DNA of 34,231 nucleotides. Origin: Actinomadura sp. KC216. GTDB lineage: Bacteria > Actinomycetota > Actinomycetes > Streptosporangiales > Streptosporangiaceae. Below the pieces are notes generated by a model. That model saw only the letters and a program-made list of their open reading frames with translations. It did not search any database and was not told the origin of the DNA. This document shows positions 1 to 8,306 of the stretch, piece after piece. The stretch is from the NCBI RefSeq assembly GCF_004348535.1, contig NZ_SMJX01000062.1:1-34231 (forward strand). Reading direction: 5' to 3'. Within the stretch, counting starts at the first letter, position 1. Every line of letters starts with the position of its first letter. A program made the translations under genes and the position numbers.

Positions 1-72
1 CGCCGGGGGAGCGGTGAGGGCGGCGGTGACCGCGGCGGCGGCGAGAGCGAGCGTCCAGGGCCTGCGGCGCAT
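1..72 (-). CDS. Secreted protein, N-terminal signal peptide only (cut by window edge)
   Basis: Read on the minus strand, an ATG at 72-70 follows a perfect GGAGG ribosome-binding site by 4 bases and opens a frame that runs off the left end. The 24 visible residues start with an MRRRP basic N-region, continue with a hydrophobic alanine/leucine-rich stretch (TLALAAAAVTAALTA) and end in PPA, which is a classical Sec signal peptide approaching a cleavage site. The mature protein lies outside the window, so its function cannot be stated. It is transcribed divergently from the cyclase gene at 289, with 216 bp between the two starts. Confidence 0.7.
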   Translation of the reverse strand, partial: MRRRPWTLALAAAAVTAALTAPPA

Positions 73-188
73 CGGACCTCCGTGGGGGGCGCGGGGGCGA
101 CGGGTTCAGCCCCGATGGTGATCGACTGGCCCCGGCCCGTCTATAGCTCCGGGTAACGAAACCCTTCCCCCGCGTGTGGTGGGACGAA

Positions 189-200
189 GGGTGGACACCC
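189..200. repeat. Short inverted repeat in the divergent promoter region
   Basis: GGGTG (189-193) and CACCC (196-200) form an inverted repeat with a 2-base centre, about 90 bp before the cyclase start and inside the 216-bp divergent region. It could be a regulator site. At this GC content a 5-bp arm can occur by chance, so support is weak. Confidence 0.25.
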
Positions 201-288
201 TGCGCCGGGTGACCCTCCGAACAGGTTCATCTGCGATACGTTCGTGTCGCCCGCGCGCCCCTCGCCGACCGCGCCGCACGGAGGAACG

Positions 289-1062
289 ATGTCCGTTCTC
301 AACCAGTTGCTCACCGCCGTCCAGGACGGCTCGGTGGAGATCGTCGACCTGACGGCTCCGCTGTCGGAGCGCACCCCGATCCTCCAGCTCCCGGAGCCGT
401 TCGCCAACACGGTGCCGTTCCGGCTCAAGGAGATCAGCCGGTACGACGACCGCGGCCCTGCCTGGTACTGGAACGACATAGAGACGGGCGAGCACGTCGG
501 CACCCATTTCGACGCGCCCGTGCACTGGGCCACCGGCCGGGACGGCGAGGACGTCGCGCAGGTCCCGCCGCGGCGCCTCGTCGGCCCCGCCGTGGTGCTG
601 GACGCGTCCGCGCACGCCGCCGCCGACCCCGACTTCCTGCTGGAGATCGAGCACGTCCGGGCGTGGGAGGAGGAGCACGGCCCGCTGCCCGAGGGCGGCT
701 GGCTCCTCTACCGCACCGGCTGGGACGCCCGCTCCGGCGACCAGGACACCTTCCTCAACGCCGACCAGGACGGCCCGCACACGCCGGGGATCTCGCCCGA
801 GTGCGCCCGGTGGCTCGCCGAGGAGACCCCCGTCATCGGGCTCGGCGTGGAGACGGTCGGCACCGACGCGGGCGGCGCGCACGCGTTCGACCCGCCGTTC
901 CCGTGCCACTCCTACTTCCTCGGCGCCGGGAAGTACGGGCTCACCCAGCTGCGCAACCTCGACCGGCTGCCCGCCCGCGGCGCGGTGCTGCTGGCGTCGC
1001 CGCTGCCGATCGTCGGCGGCTCGGGCAGCCCCGCACGCGTGCTCGGGCTGGTCGAGCGGTGA
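289..1062 (+). CDS. Cyclase family metal-dependent hydrolase (kynurenine formamidase-like)
   Basis: This 257-residue protein belongs to the cyclase/KynB fold (PF04199 type). The diagnostic metal-binding signature HxGTHxDxPxH is intact: H69, H73, D75 and H79 in HVGTHFDAPVHW. Members include arylformamidase, isatin hydrolase and many enzymes of unknown substrate that open amides or lactones with Zn or Mn. The start chosen is the ATG at 289, preceded by GGAGG at 280-284; a GTG 45 bp upstream is in frame but lacks such a site. Its stop overlaps the start of the thiamine-pyrophosphate enzyme (GTGA), so the two are co-translated and probably act in one pathway. Tryptophan/kynurenine degradation is possible, but no kynureninase or tryptophan dioxygenase is in the window, so the substrate stays open. 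Confidence 0.85.
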   Translation: MSVLNQLLTAVQDGSVEIVDLTAPLSERTPILQLPEPFANTVPFRLKEISRYDDRGPAWYWNDIETGEHVGTHFDAPVHWATGRDGEDVAQVPPRRLVGPAVVLDASAHAAADPDFLLEIEHVRAWEEEHGPLPEGGWLLYRTGWDARSGDQDTFLNADQDGPHTPGISPECARWLAEETPVIGLGVETVGTDAGGAHAFDPPFPCHSYFLGAGKYGLTQLRNLDRLPARGAVLLASPLPIVGGSGSPARVLGLVER

Positions 1063-2750
1063 ACGTCGCGGAGGCCGTGGGCGAGGCCCTCGCGCGGCTC
1101 GGCGCGCGCACGGTCTTCGGGGTCGTCGGCAGCGGCAACTTCCACGTCACCAACGCGATGATCGCGAACGGGGCCCGGTTCGTCGCGGCGCGGCACGAGG
1201 GCGGCGCCGCCACGATGGCCGACGCCTACGCGCGGGTCGGCGGCGGCCTCGGGGTGGTGTCGGTGCACCAGGGGCCTGGCCTCACCAACGCTCTCACCGG
1301 CATCGCCGAGGCCGCCAAGAGCCGCACGCCGCTGGTGGTCGTCGCGGGCGAGGTCGCCGCCGCGGCGGTCCGGTCCAACTTCCGCGTCGACCAGGGGGCG
1401 CTCGCGGCGGCGGTCGGCGCCGTCCCCGAGCGGGTCCACTCCCCGCGGACCGCGCTCGCGGACGTGACCCGCGCCTGCCGCACCGCCGTCGCCGAGCGCC
1501 GCACCGTCCTGCTCGGGCTGCCGCTGGACATCCAGGCCGCCGAGCACCCCGGCCCCATGCAGCGGCCCGCGTCCGCCGGCCGGCGCGCCGCGCAGGTGCC
1601 GCCGCTGCCCGTGCCGCCGGCCGCCGCGATCGCCCGGCTCGCGGACGTGCTGCAGGCCGCGCGGCGGCCGGTGTTCATCGCCGGGCGGGGCGCGCGGCTG
1701 TCCGGCGCGGCCGAGCCGCTCGCGGACCTGGCCGCCCGCTGCGGCGCGCTCACCGCGACCTCCGCCGTCGCCCGCGGGCTGTTCGGCGGCGACCCCTTCG
1801 ACCTGGACGTCAGCGGCGGGTTCGCCACCCCGGCCGCCGCCGAGCTGATCGCGGGCGCCGACCTGATCGTCGGCTGGGGCTGCGCGCTGAACGTGTGGAC
1901 GACCCGGCACGGCGCGCTCGTCGCCAGGGACGCCACGGTCGCGCAGGTCGACGTGGACGCCCGGGCGCTCGGCGCGCACCGCCCCGTCGACCTCGGCCTG
2001 ATCGGCGACGCGGCGGAGACCGCCCGGGCGGTCGACGCGGAGCTGGAGGAGCGCGGGCACACCGCCTCCGGCTACCGCACGCCCGAGGTCGCGGAGCGGC
2101 TCGCCCGCGAAGGGCGCTGGCAGGACGTCCCGTACGAGGAGCATCCCCCCGGCAAGGACGCGCACGGCGCCGACGGCCCCCGCATCGACCCGCGTACCCT
2201 GACGATCGCGCTGGACCGGATGCTGCCCCGCGAGCGCACCGTCGCCGTCGACTCCGGCAACTTCATGGGGTACCCGGCGATGTTCCTGGACGTCCCCGAC
2301 GCCGACGGGCTCGTGTTCACCCAGGCGTTCCAGTCGGTCGGGCTCGGCCTCGCGACCGCCATCGGCGCCGCCGTCGCCCGCCCCGACCGGCTCACCGTCG
2401 CCGCGCTCGGCGACGGGGGCGCGCTGATGGCGATCGGGGAGCTGGAGACGGCGGTCCGGCTGGGGCTCGGGCTGCTCGTGGTCGTCTACGACGACGAGGC
2501 GTACGGCGCCGAGGTGCACCACTTCGCGCCCGGCGGGCATCCGCTGGACACGGTCGTGTTCCCGCCCGCCGACCTGGCCGCGATCGGGCGCGGGTTCGGC
2601 TGCGCCGCGGCGACCGTCCGGCGCCCGGACGACCTCGCCGCCGTGGAGACCTGGCTCGCCGGCCCGCGCGACCGCCCGATGGTCGTGGACGCCAAGATCA
2701 CGCGTGATCGGCCAGCCTGGTGGCTGGAAGAAGCATTCCGCGGCCACTGA
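1059..2750 (+). CDS. Thiamine pyrophosphate-dependent enzyme, acetolactate synthase-like
   Basis: This 563-residue protein has the three-domain layout of the pyruvate oxidase/acetolactate synthase/decarboxylase superfamily. The N-terminal Pyr domain carries the cofactor-activating glutamate (E47 in ARHEGGAA). A central domain covers roughly residues 190-340. The C-terminal PP domain has the GDGG motif at 451-454. The usual Asn-Asn at the end of the TPP/Mg motif is Asp-Asp here (D478-D479, YDDEAYG), so the metal ligand is Asp rather than Asn. The GTG start at 1059 overlaps the cyclase stop by 4 bp, which implies translational coupling. The length is typical for the family. The reaction (decarboxylation, carboligation or cleavage of a 2-oxo acid or 1,2-dione) cannot be read from the sequence. 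It is unlikely to be the housekeeping IlvB, because no ilvN follows and the partner is a cyclase. Confidence 0.85.
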   Translation: MNVAEAVGEALARLGARTVFGVVGSGNFHVTNAMIANGARFVAARHEGGAATMADAYARVGGGLGVVSVHQGPGLTNALTGIAEAAKSRTPLVVVAGEVAAAAVRSNFRVDQGALAAAVGAVPERVHSPRTALADVTRACRTAVAERRTVLLGLPLDIQAAEHPGPMQRPASAGRRAAQVPPLPVPPAAAIARLADVLQAARRPVFIAGRGARLSGAAEPLADLAARCGALTATSAVARGLFGGDPFDLDVSGGFATPAAAELIAGADLIVGWGCALNVWTTRHGALVARDATVAQVDVDARALGAHRPVDLGLIGDAAETARAVDAELEERGHTASGYRTPEVAERLAREGRWQDVPYEEHPPGKDAHGADGPRIDPRTLTIALDRMLPRERTVAVDSGNFMGYPAMFLDVPDADGLVFTQAFQSVGLGLATAIGAAVARPDRLTVAALGDGGALMAIGELETAVRLGLGLLVVVYDDEAYGAEVHHFAPGGHPLDTVVFPPADLAAIGRGFGCAAATVRRPDDLAAVETWLAGPRDRPMVVDAKITRDRPAWWLEEAFRGH

Positions 2751-2854
2751 CCGTGTTTGTCCGCCGACTCTTGGGAACGATCTCCGGCACGGCCGCGATC
2801 CGGGGGTGTCATCGGGTGGGTGCCGATTGGTCGGCATTCGCCGTCACCGGACGG

Positions 2855-2884
2855 TTGACCGGCTTCGCCCCGCGTACGTACCGT
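2855..2884 (+). promoter_or_regulatory. Probable sigma-70-type promoter of glpF-glpK
   Basis: TTGACC at 2855-2860 and TACCGT at 2879-2884 are separated by 18 bp and match the -35 and -10 consensus in 5/6 and 4/6 positions. A transcript would begin near 2891, leaving a leader of about 37 bases before the glpF ATG. The leader starts with the 10-bp palindrome GCGTGCACGC (2893-2902), a possible repressor site. No glycerol regulator is encoded nearby. Confidence 0.5.
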
Positions 2885-2927
2885 CGCGGCGAGCGTGCAC
2901 GCCGTCACACGTCCCGGAGGAGGAGAG

Positions 2928-3776
2928 ATGACGCGACGGCCGAAGGTCCCCGAGCTCGCCGCGGAGATGGCCGCGGAGTTCGCCGGCACGATGATCCTGA
3001 TCCTGTTCGGCGTGGGCGTGGTCGCGCAGGTGGTGGCCGGCAGCGGGCTCGGCGACCCGCAGAGCCTCGGCGGCCACGACAGCATCGCCTGGGCCTGGGG
3101 CATCGGCGTGACGCTCGGCGTCTACGTCGCGGCGCGCATCAGCGGCGGGCACATCAACCCGGCCGTCACCTTCGCCCTCGCGGTCTTCAAGGGCTTCCCG
3201 TGGCGGAAGGTGCTCCCGTTCTGGTTCGCGCAGCTGCTCGGGGCGTTCACGGCGGCGCTGATCGTCCGGTGGAACTACAGCGAGATCCTGCAGAAGTTCG
3301 ACCCGGGGCTGACGGAGAAGACGCACATCGTCTTCTCCACCATGCCCGGCAACGGGACGCTGCCGATCGGCACGTGGGGCGCGTTCCGCGACCAGGTGAT
3401 CGGGACCGCGATCCTGCTGTTCCTCGTCCTCGCCCTCACCGACCTGCGCAACGCGCCGCCGCTGGCGAACCTGGCGCCGCTCATCATCGGGCTCATCGTC
3501 GTGGCGATCGGGATGGCGTTCGGCTCCGCCGCCGGGTACGCGATCAACCCGGCCCGCGACCTCGGCCCCCGGCTCGTCCAGTGGCTCACCGGCTACGGGT
3601 CGGACGCGTGGCGAGATCAGTACGGGCACCTGTATTTCTGGGTGCCGCTCGTGGCGCCGCTGATCGGCGCGGTGATCGGCGCCGGCCTGTACATCCTGCT
3701 CATCGGACGCAACATCCCCGGCGAGGGGGAGGAGGCCCCGCCCACCAGGCCCGAGCCGGAGTACGACGTCACCTGA
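2928..3776 (+). CDS. glpF: Glycerol uptake facilitator (aquaglyceroporin)
   Basis: This 282-residue MIP-family channel contains both NPA boxes: GGHINPAVT (N77-P78-A79) and [11 protein letters not shown] (N207-P208-A209-R210). Aspartate after the second NPAR (D211) is the hallmark of glycerol-conducting aquaglyceroporins as opposed to strict aquaporins. Six hydrophobic segments are visible, and the tail after residue 265 is charged and probably cytoplasmic. The ATG at 2928 follows an AGGAGGAGAG ribosome-binding site; an in-frame GTG 33 bp upstream is less likely. glpK follows after 41 bp in the same direction, giving the usual uptake-plus-trapping pair. A small GC hairpin lies between them (GACCC 3775-3779, GGGTC 3784-3788). 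No glpD or glpR is present in the window. Confidence 0.95.
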   Translation: MTRRPKVPELAAEMAAEFAGTMILILFGVGVVAQVVAGSGLGDPQSLGGHDSIAWAWGIGVTLGVYVAARISGGHINPAVTFALAVFKGFPWRKVLPFWFAQLLGAFTAALIVRWNYSEILQKFDPGLTEKTHIVFSTMPGNGTLPIGTWGAFRDQVIGTAILLFLVLALTDLRNAPPLANLAPLIIGLIVVAIGMAFGSAAGYAINPARDLGPRLVQWLTGYGSDAWRDQYGHLYFWVPLVAPLIGAVIGAGLYILLIGRNIPGEGEEAPPTRPEPEYDVT

Positions 3777-3817
3777 CCCGCCGGGGTCCCGCGCCACACG
3801 CAGAAAGGGGAGAGGGC

Positions 3818-5335
3818 ATGCCCGACTTCGTCGGAGCGCTCGACCAGGGCACCACCAGCACCCGCTTCATGATCTTCGACCACGGCGGCAACGAGGTCGC
3901 CCGCCACCAGCTCGAACACGAGCAGATCCTGCCCCGGGCCGCGTGGGTGGAGCACAACCCCACCGAGATCTGGGAACGCACCCGCGCCGTCGTCCAGACC
4001 ACCCTGAACAGGGCCCACCTGACGTACGCCGACCTCGCCGCGTTCGGGATCACCAACCAGCGCGAGACGACCGTGGTGTGGAACCGGCGGACCGGCCGCC
4101 CGTACCACAACGCGATCGTCTGGCAGGACACCCGCACCGACCGCATCGCCACCGCCCTGGAGCGGGACGGCAAGGGCGACGTCATCCGCCGCAAGGCCGG
4201 GCTGCCGCCCGCCACCTACTTCTCCGGCGGCAAGATCCAGTGGATTCTGGAGAACGTCGACGGTGTCCGCGAGGCCGCCGAGAACGGCGACGCGATCTTC
4301 GGGAACATCGACACGTGGGTGCTGTGGAACCTCACCGGCGGGACGGACGGCGGCGTCCACGTCACCGACCCCACCAACGCCAGCCGCACCATGCTGATGG
4401 ACCTGGAGACCCTCGACTGGGACGACGAGCTCCTGTCGTTCTTCGGCATCCCCCGTCAGATGCTGCCGCGGATCGAGCCGTCCTCCGCCCCGGACCCGTA
4501 CGGGACGACCCGCGCGGACGGCCCGCTCGGCGGCGAGGTCCCTCTGACCGGCATCCTCGGCGACCAGCAGGCCGCCACGGTCGGGCAGGTGTGCTTCGCG
4601 CCCGGCGAGGCCAAGAACACCTACGGCACCGGCAACTTCCTGCTGCTCAACACCGGCGAGGAGCTGGTCAGGTCCAAGGCCGGGATGCTCACCACCGTCT
4701 GCTACAAGTTCGGCGACCACGCTCCGGTGTACGCGCTGGAGGGCTCGATCGCGGTGACCGGGTCGGCGGTGCAGTGGCTGCGCGACCAGCTCGGCATCAT
4801 CTCCGGCGCCGCGCAGAGCGAGTCCCTCGCCCGCCAGGTCGACGACAACGGCGGGGTGTACTTCGTGCCGGCCTTCTCCGGCCTGTTCGCGCCCTACTGG
4901 CGCTCGGACGCCCGCGGCGCGATCGTCGGGCTGTCGCGCTTCAACACCAACGCGCACCTGGCCCGCGCCACCCTGGAGTCGATCTGCTACCAGTCCCGCG
5001 ACGTGGTCGAGGCGATGCGCGCCGACTCCGGCGTCGCGCTGGACGTGCTCAAGGTCGACGGCGGCGTCACCGCCAACGAGCTGTGCATGCAGCTGCAGGC
5101 CGACATCCTCGGCGTCCCGGTCTCCCGGCCCGTCGTCGCCGAGACCACCGCGCTCGGCGCCGCCTACGCGGCCGGGCTGGCCGTCGGGTTCTGGAGCACC
5201 ACCGACGAGCTGCGCCGGAACTGGAACGAGGACCGGCGCTGGGAGCCCACCTGGGACGACGAGAAGCGCCGCGAGGGCTACGCCGGCTGGAAGAAGGCCG
5301 TCGAGCGCACCTACGGCTGGGTCGACGTCGAGTGA
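3818..5335 (+). CDS. glpK: Glycerol kinase
   Basis: This FGGY-family kinase has 505 residues, the normal GlpK length, and phosphorylates glycerol entering through GlpF to sn-glycerol 3-phosphate. The N-terminus shows the phosphate-binding [10 protein letters not shown] motif. The [19 protein letters not shown] and KNTYGTGNF blocks typical of glycerol kinase follow, and the second FGGY signature region near the C-terminus reads [20 protein letters not shown]. The ATG at 3818 is preceded by AAAGGGGAGAG; a much longer open frame continues upstream through glpF in another reading frame but has no homology. A protease gene begins 25 bp downstream on the same strand. Confidence 0.97.
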   Translation: MPDFVGALDQGTTSTRFMIFDHGGNEVARHQLEHEQILPRAAWVEHNPTEIWERTRAVVQTTLNRAHLTYADLAAFGITNQRETTVVWNRRTGRPYHNAIVWQDTRTDRIATALERDGKGDVIRRKAGLPPATYFSGGKIQWILENVDGVREAAENGDAIFGNIDTWVLWNLTGGTDGGVHVTDPTNASRTMLMDLETLDWDDELLSFFGIPRQMLPRIEPSSAPDPYGTTRADGPLGGEVPLTGILGDQQAATVGQVCFAPGEAKNTYGTGNFLLLNTGEELVRSKAGMLTTVCYKFGDHAPVYALEGSIAVTGSAVQWLRDQLGIISGAAQSESLARQVDDNGGVYFVPAFSGLFAPYWRSDARGAIVGLSRFNTNAHLARATLESICYQSRDVVEAMRADSGVALDVLKVDGGVTANELCMQLQADILGVPVSRPVVAETTALGAAYAAGLAVGFWSTTDELRRNWNEDRRWEPTWDDEKRREGYAGWKKAVERTYGWVDVE

Positions 5336-5360
5336 CGAACCGACTGACGAGGGGAACCGC

Positions 5361-6200
5361 ATGACCGCACGCTTCGCCGCCATCGCCGTGGCCGTCGCCT
5401 CCGCCGGGACGCTCACCGCCGCCGCTCCCGTGGAGGCCGCCGCCGGCCGGCAGCGGGCCCCGCAGAAGGGGATCGACTTCACCGGGATCGTCGCGCTGAG
5501 CAACTGCTCGGGGTCCCTGGTGCGCGGGCCGCGGTCCCGCGACACCGACGCGGCGCTGGTCATGACCAACGGCCACTGCCTGGAGTCGGGGATGCCGAAG
5601 GCCGGCGAGGTGATCGTGGACGAGCGGTCGTCGCGGACGTTCACGCTCCTCGACCGCACGGGCGAGAAGGACCTGGGCACCCTCCGCGCCACCCGGATCG
5701 AGTACGCGACCATGACGGACACCGACGTGTCGATCTACCGGCTGGACGCCACCTACGCCGCCCTCAAGAAGCGGTACGGCACCACCGCGCTCCGCCTCTC
5801 CACGGCCAAGCCCCAGGACGGCACCGGGATCAAGGTCGTGTCGGGCTACTGGCGGAAAATCTACGGCTGCAAGATCGACGCGACCGTGCACCGGCTCCGC
5901 GAGAACGGCTGGACGTGGAAGGACTCCCTCCGCTACACGCCCGAGTGCGACACGACCCACGGCACGTCCGGATCGCCGGTCGTGGACGTCCGGACGCGCC
6001 AGGTCGTCGGGGTCAACAACACCGGCAACGACGACGGCGAGCGCTGCACGCTCGACAACCCGTGCGAGGTCGGCCGCGACGGCGAGGTCACCGTCCGGCG
6101 CGGCTCGCACTACGGCCAGCAGACCTACCTGCTCGCCCGCTGCCTCGGCAAGGGCAACGACGTCGTGCTGGGCGGCGCCTGCGCCCTGCCGCGGCCGTGA
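5361..6200 (+). CDS. Secreted trypsin-like serine protease
   Basis: This 279-residue protein starts with a Sec signal peptide (roughly residues 1-27, ending AAAPVEAAA). It then carries a chymotrypsin-fold domain with the full triad in the right order: His72 in TNGHC, Asp122 in DTDVSIY and Ser203 in HGTSGSPV. Cysteines near the histidine (C49, C73) and around the serine (C170, C196) suggest disulfides, as expected for an exported enzyme. The ATG at 5361 follows GAGGGG at a good distance. It lies only 25 bp after glpK and so may ride on the glycerol transcript, although the functions look unrelated. It converges with the sigma factor gene, with 3 bp between the two stops. The substrate is unknown. 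Confidence 0.88.
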   Translation: MTARFAAIAVAVASAGTLTAAAPVEAAAGRQRAPQKGIDFTGIVALSNCSGSLVRGPRSRDTDAALVMTNGHCLESGMPKAGEVIVDERSSRTFTLLDRTGEKDLGTLRATRIEYATMTDTDVSIYRLDATYAALKKRYGTTALRLSTAKPQDGTGIKVVSGYWRKIYGCKIDATVHRLRENGWTWKDSLRYTPECDTTHGTSGSPVVDVRTRQVVGVNNTGNDDGERCTLDNPCEVGRDGEVTVRRGSHYGQQTYLLARCLGKGNDVVLGGACALPRP

Positions 6201-6203
6201 GCG

Positions 6204-6995
6204 TCACCGCTCGGCGAGGAGCCCGGCGCGGAGCCTGTCCAGCGTGGCGCGGAGCAGCCGCGAGACGTGCATCTGCGACAGCCCGATCTGCTCGGCGATC
6301 TGCGTCTGCGTCTTGTTGCCGAAGAACCGCAGCAGCAGGATCGTCCGCTCCCGCTCGGGGAGGTCGTCGATCAGCGGGGCGAGGGCGTGGCCGTCGATGA
6401 ACGCGTCGAGCGCCGGGTCGTCCGACCCGAGGTACTCGCCGACCGTCCCGGCCTCGCCGGACGGCGACCCGTCGGCCGGGGCCTCCAGCGACAGCGGGCG
6501 GTAGGCGTCGCAGGCGACGATGACCTCGACGGTCTCCTCCTCGCTGATCTCCATCAGCGCGGCGATCTCCGCGGTCGTCGGGGAGCGGCCCCGCTCGCGG
6601 GTGAACTCCTGGACGGTCCGCTGCAGCACCGGCCGCAGCTCCTGGATCCGGCGCGACACGCGCACGCCCCACGTCTTGTCGCGGAAGTGCCGCTTCACCT
6701 CCCCGGTCACCACCGGGTAGGCGTAGGTGACGAACCGGTCGCCGATCCCCGGGTCGAACCGGTTGATGGCCTTGACCAGCCCCAGGTAGGCGACCTGCTG
6801 CAGGTCGTCGAGCGGCTCCCCGCGGTTGGCGTACCGGCGCGCCACCCCCCGGACGAGCCCGGCGTGCATGTCGACGATGCGCGCCCTGAGCCGCTCCCGC
6901 TGAGGATCGTCCTCGTCCAGCCGGTTCATCTCCGCGAGCAGCGTCTCGGCCTGTCCCTCGTCGACCCGGGCGGTGGTGGACTGCACAGCCGTCAT
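6204..6995 (-). CDS. RNA polymerase sigma factor, SigB/SigF/SigG family
   Basis: This 263-residue group 3 sigma factor contains region 2 (about residues 40-110, with DDLQQVAYLGLVKAINRFDP and TYAYPVVTGEVKRHFRD for core and -10 binding), region 3 (about 115-190) and region 4 (about 205-260, helix-turn-helix TQTQIAEQIGLSQMHVSRLL). The pattern is that of the actinobacterial SigB/SigF/SigG group, which directs general stress, osmotic and developmental genes and is usually held by an RsbW-type anti-sigma kinase. No anti-sigma or anti-anti-sigma gene is adjacent. The ATG at 6995 has GGAGG about 11 bases upstream; the open frame extends further upstream but without family similarity. A GTGT-N15-GGGTAG element 63 bp upstream may allow autoregulation. 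Confidence 0.93.
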   Translation of the reverse strand: MTAVQSTTARVDEGQAETLLAEMNRLDEDDPQRERLRARIVDMHAGLVRGVARRYANRGEPLDDLQQVAYLGLVKAINRFDPGIGDRFVTYAYPVVTGEVKRHFRDKTWGVRVSRRIQELRPVLQRTVQEFTRERGRSPTTAEIAALMEISEEETVEVIVACDAYRPLSLEAPADGSPSGEAGTVGEYLGSDDPALDAFIDGHALAPLIDDLPERERTILLLRFFGNKTQTQIAEQIGLSQMHVSRLLRATLDRLRAGLLAER

Positions 6996-7057
6996 GCGTG
7001 TCTTCTCCCTCCATGAGCGGCCGCGCAGGCGGGGGGCGACCGCTCGATCCACTCCCT

Positions 7058-7082
7058 CTACCCGACGATCGGCCCCTGACAC
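7058..7082 (-). promoter_or_regulatory. Candidate SigB/SigF-type promoter upstream of the sigma gene
   Basis: On the minus strand GTGT (7082-7079) and GGGTAG (7063-7058) are separated by 15 bp. Actinobacterial SigB/SigF promoters have the form GTTT-N14-16-GGGTAT, so this matches most conserved positions at a permitted spacing. Transcription would start about 7050, some 55 bases before the sigma factor ATG. This suggests positive autoregulation, but it is a pattern match only. Confidence 0.4.
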
Positions 7083-7114
7083 AGGCCCCCCGGCGGCCGC
7101 GGCCGGGACGCCGG

Positions 7115-7120
7115 TACAAT
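7115..7120 (+). promoter_or_regulatory. Candidate -10 element for the crcB pair
   Basis: TACAAT at 7115-7120 is an unusually AT-rich hexamer in this region and lies 35 bases before the crcB start. A start near 7127 would give a leader of only about 28 bases. No clear -35 box is seen at the matching distance (7092-7097 is GGCGGC), so an activator or extended contacts would be needed. Confidence 0.35.
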
Positions 7121-7154
7121 TTCGGGTCGCCCTATTCGGTGGGGGAGTGGGCCC

Positions 7155-7661
7155 ATGACCGCGCGCGATCGTCCCGTCGACCCCGACGTCGATCTGCATG
7201 TGCCGGAGCAGCGGCAGGAGTTGCGGCGCGCCCCCTGGGAGACGCTGGCGGCGGTGTCGGCGGGCGGTGTCCTCGGGGCCCTGGCCCGCTACGGGCTGAC
7301 CACCGCGTTCCCGTACGGCGCCGGGGACTTCCCCTGGGCGGTGTTCTGGGTCAACGTCTCGGGCTGCCTGCTGATCGGCGTGCTGATGGTGCTGATCACC
7401 GAGACGTGGCGGGCGCACCGGCTTGTCCGCCCGTTCCTCGGCGTCGGGATCCTCGGCGGGTTCACCACGTTCTCCACCTACGCCGTCGACATCCGGCAGG
7501 CGGTCGAGGACGGCGCGCCGCGGGTCGGGCTCGCCTATCTCGCGGCGACGCTCGTCGCGGCGCTCGCCGCCGTCGTCGCCGGGATGCGGCTCGCGCGGGC
7601 GCTCGGCCGGGTGCTCGGCCGGGCGCCGGACCGGCGGCCCGCGGGGGAGGACGGCGAGTGA
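7155..7661 (+). CDS. crcB: Fluoride efflux channel CrcB/Fluc, subunit 1
   Basis: This 168-residue membrane protein has the Fluc/CrcB features: GGVLGALARYGL in the first helix, the channel-lining FWVNVSGCLLIG segment with its conserved Asn, and GFTTFSTYAVD, whose Phe box and polar track define the fluoride pore. Four hydrophobic helices are visible. The first 30 residues and the last 20 are polar extensions. The ATG at 7155 follows GGGGGAG. The stop overlaps the GTG start of a second crcB (GTGA). Many actinobacteria encode two unequal CrcB chains that form a heterodimer, the usual reading of such a pair. It removes fluoride from the cytoplasm. Confidence 0.93.
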   Translation: MTARDRPVDPDVDLHVPEQRQELRRAPWETLAAVSAGGVLGALARYGLTTAFPYGAGDFPWAVFWVNVSGCLLIGVLMVLITETWRAHRLVRPFLGVGILGGFTTFSTYAVDIRQAVEDGAPRVGLAYLAATLVAALAAVVAGMRLARALGRVLGRAPDRRPAGEDGE

Positions 7662-8020
7662 CGGTCCTGCTGATCGCGCTGGGCGCCGCCCTGGGCGCAC
7701 CGCTGCGCTACCTGACCGACCGCGCCGTCCAGGCCCGGCACGACTCCGCCTTCCCGTGGGGGACGCTCACCGTCAACGTCGCCGGGTCGTTCGTCCTGGG
7801 GTTCCTGGTGGCGCTCCCGGCCAATGGCGGGGCCATGGCCTTCGCCGGGACGGGTCTCTGCGGCGCTCTCAGCACGTACTCCACGTTCGGGTACGAGACC
7901 GTCCGGCTGGTCGAGGACGGAGCGCGGTTCTACGCCGTCCTCAACGCGGCGGGAAGCGTCGTCGCGGGGCTCGGCGCGGCCTTCTGCGGCATGCTCGTGG
8001 CCCAGGCCGTCACCCTGTGA
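7658..8020 (+). CDS. crcB: Fluoride efflux channel CrcB/Fluc, subunit 2
   Basis: This 120-residue CrcB homologue has almost no extensions. It shows GAALGAPLRYLTDRA in helix 1, LTVNVAGSFVLGF with the conserved Asn in helix 2, and GALSTYSTFGYE in helix 3, corresponding to the STFS/Phe-box region of Fluc channels. The GTG start at 7658 overlaps the upstream crcB stop by 4 bp, so both chains should be made in equal amounts and inserted in opposite orientation to form the dual-topology dimer. A 286-bp gap follows before the DUF2267 gene. Confidence 0.93.
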   Translation: MTVLLIALGAALGAPLRYLTDRAVQARHDSAFPWGTLTVNVAGSFVLGFLVALPANGGAMAFAGTGLCGALSTYSTFGYETVRLVEDGARFYAVLNAAGSVVAGLGAAFCGMLVAQAVTL

Positions 8021-8243
8021 GCCGGTGAAACGTGGTGCGGCCCAGGCTCGCAGCCCAGAGCACAGGCTCCGAGCCGACGAGTGGGCCGCGACGTGACTGT
8101 GCCCATCCGGCCGTTTCGGTAAACCGGTGGGTGCCTCGACTGTCACGGCACGGGGACATGGAACGCGCCGCCGGGACCGGCCGTCGGCCCGCCCTCGGCA
8201 CCGTGCCCCCGGCGCGCCCGGTTAACACCTGACATATCGGGCA

Positions 8244-8277
8244 TTCACGCATTTCACGCGAACTCTGCACTTCACAC
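8244..8277 (+). repeat. Three spaced direct repeats upstream of the DUF2267 gene
   Basis: TTCACGC (8244-8250), TTCACGC (8253-8259) and TTCACAC (8271-8277) start 9 and 18 bp apart, so all three are in register with a 9-bp period, just before the DUF2267 gene. They may be binding sites for a regulator of that gene. The rest of the 286-bp gap (8021-8306) contains no convincing gene, and a palindromic GTTAAC at 8221-8226 is the only other feature noted. Confidence 0.35.
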
Positions 8278-8306
8278 GGGGAATTCATGAGGAAGGAGCG
8301 TCCGCC

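Noticed and set aside
140..145. A TATAGA -10-like hexamer on the minus strand for the secreted-protein gene
   Set aside because: The corresponding -35 position reads GGAAGG and the leader would be about 60 bases; evidence was too thin to list as a promoter.
912..2837. A very long antisense open frame opposite the TPP enzyme
   Set aside because: It is the mirror of a real gene with clear family motifs. High-GC genes routinely leave long open antisense frames, and the translation is low-complexity Arg/Gly/Pro-rich.
3617..5722. A 701-codon antisense open frame across glpF, glpK and the protease
   Set aside because: It spans three convincingly identified genes and has no motif of its own; it is a composition artefact.
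6996..7154. A fluoride riboswitch before crcB
   Set aside because: The conserved riboswitch segments could not be found by eye, and the likely -10 box lies only 35 bases before the start codon.
8032..8232. A 66-codon open frame in the gap before the DUF2267 gene
   Set aside because: It starts with GTG without a ribosome-binding site, has no recognisable domain, and the region shows no actinomycete codon-position bias. Random open frames of this length are common at this GC content.
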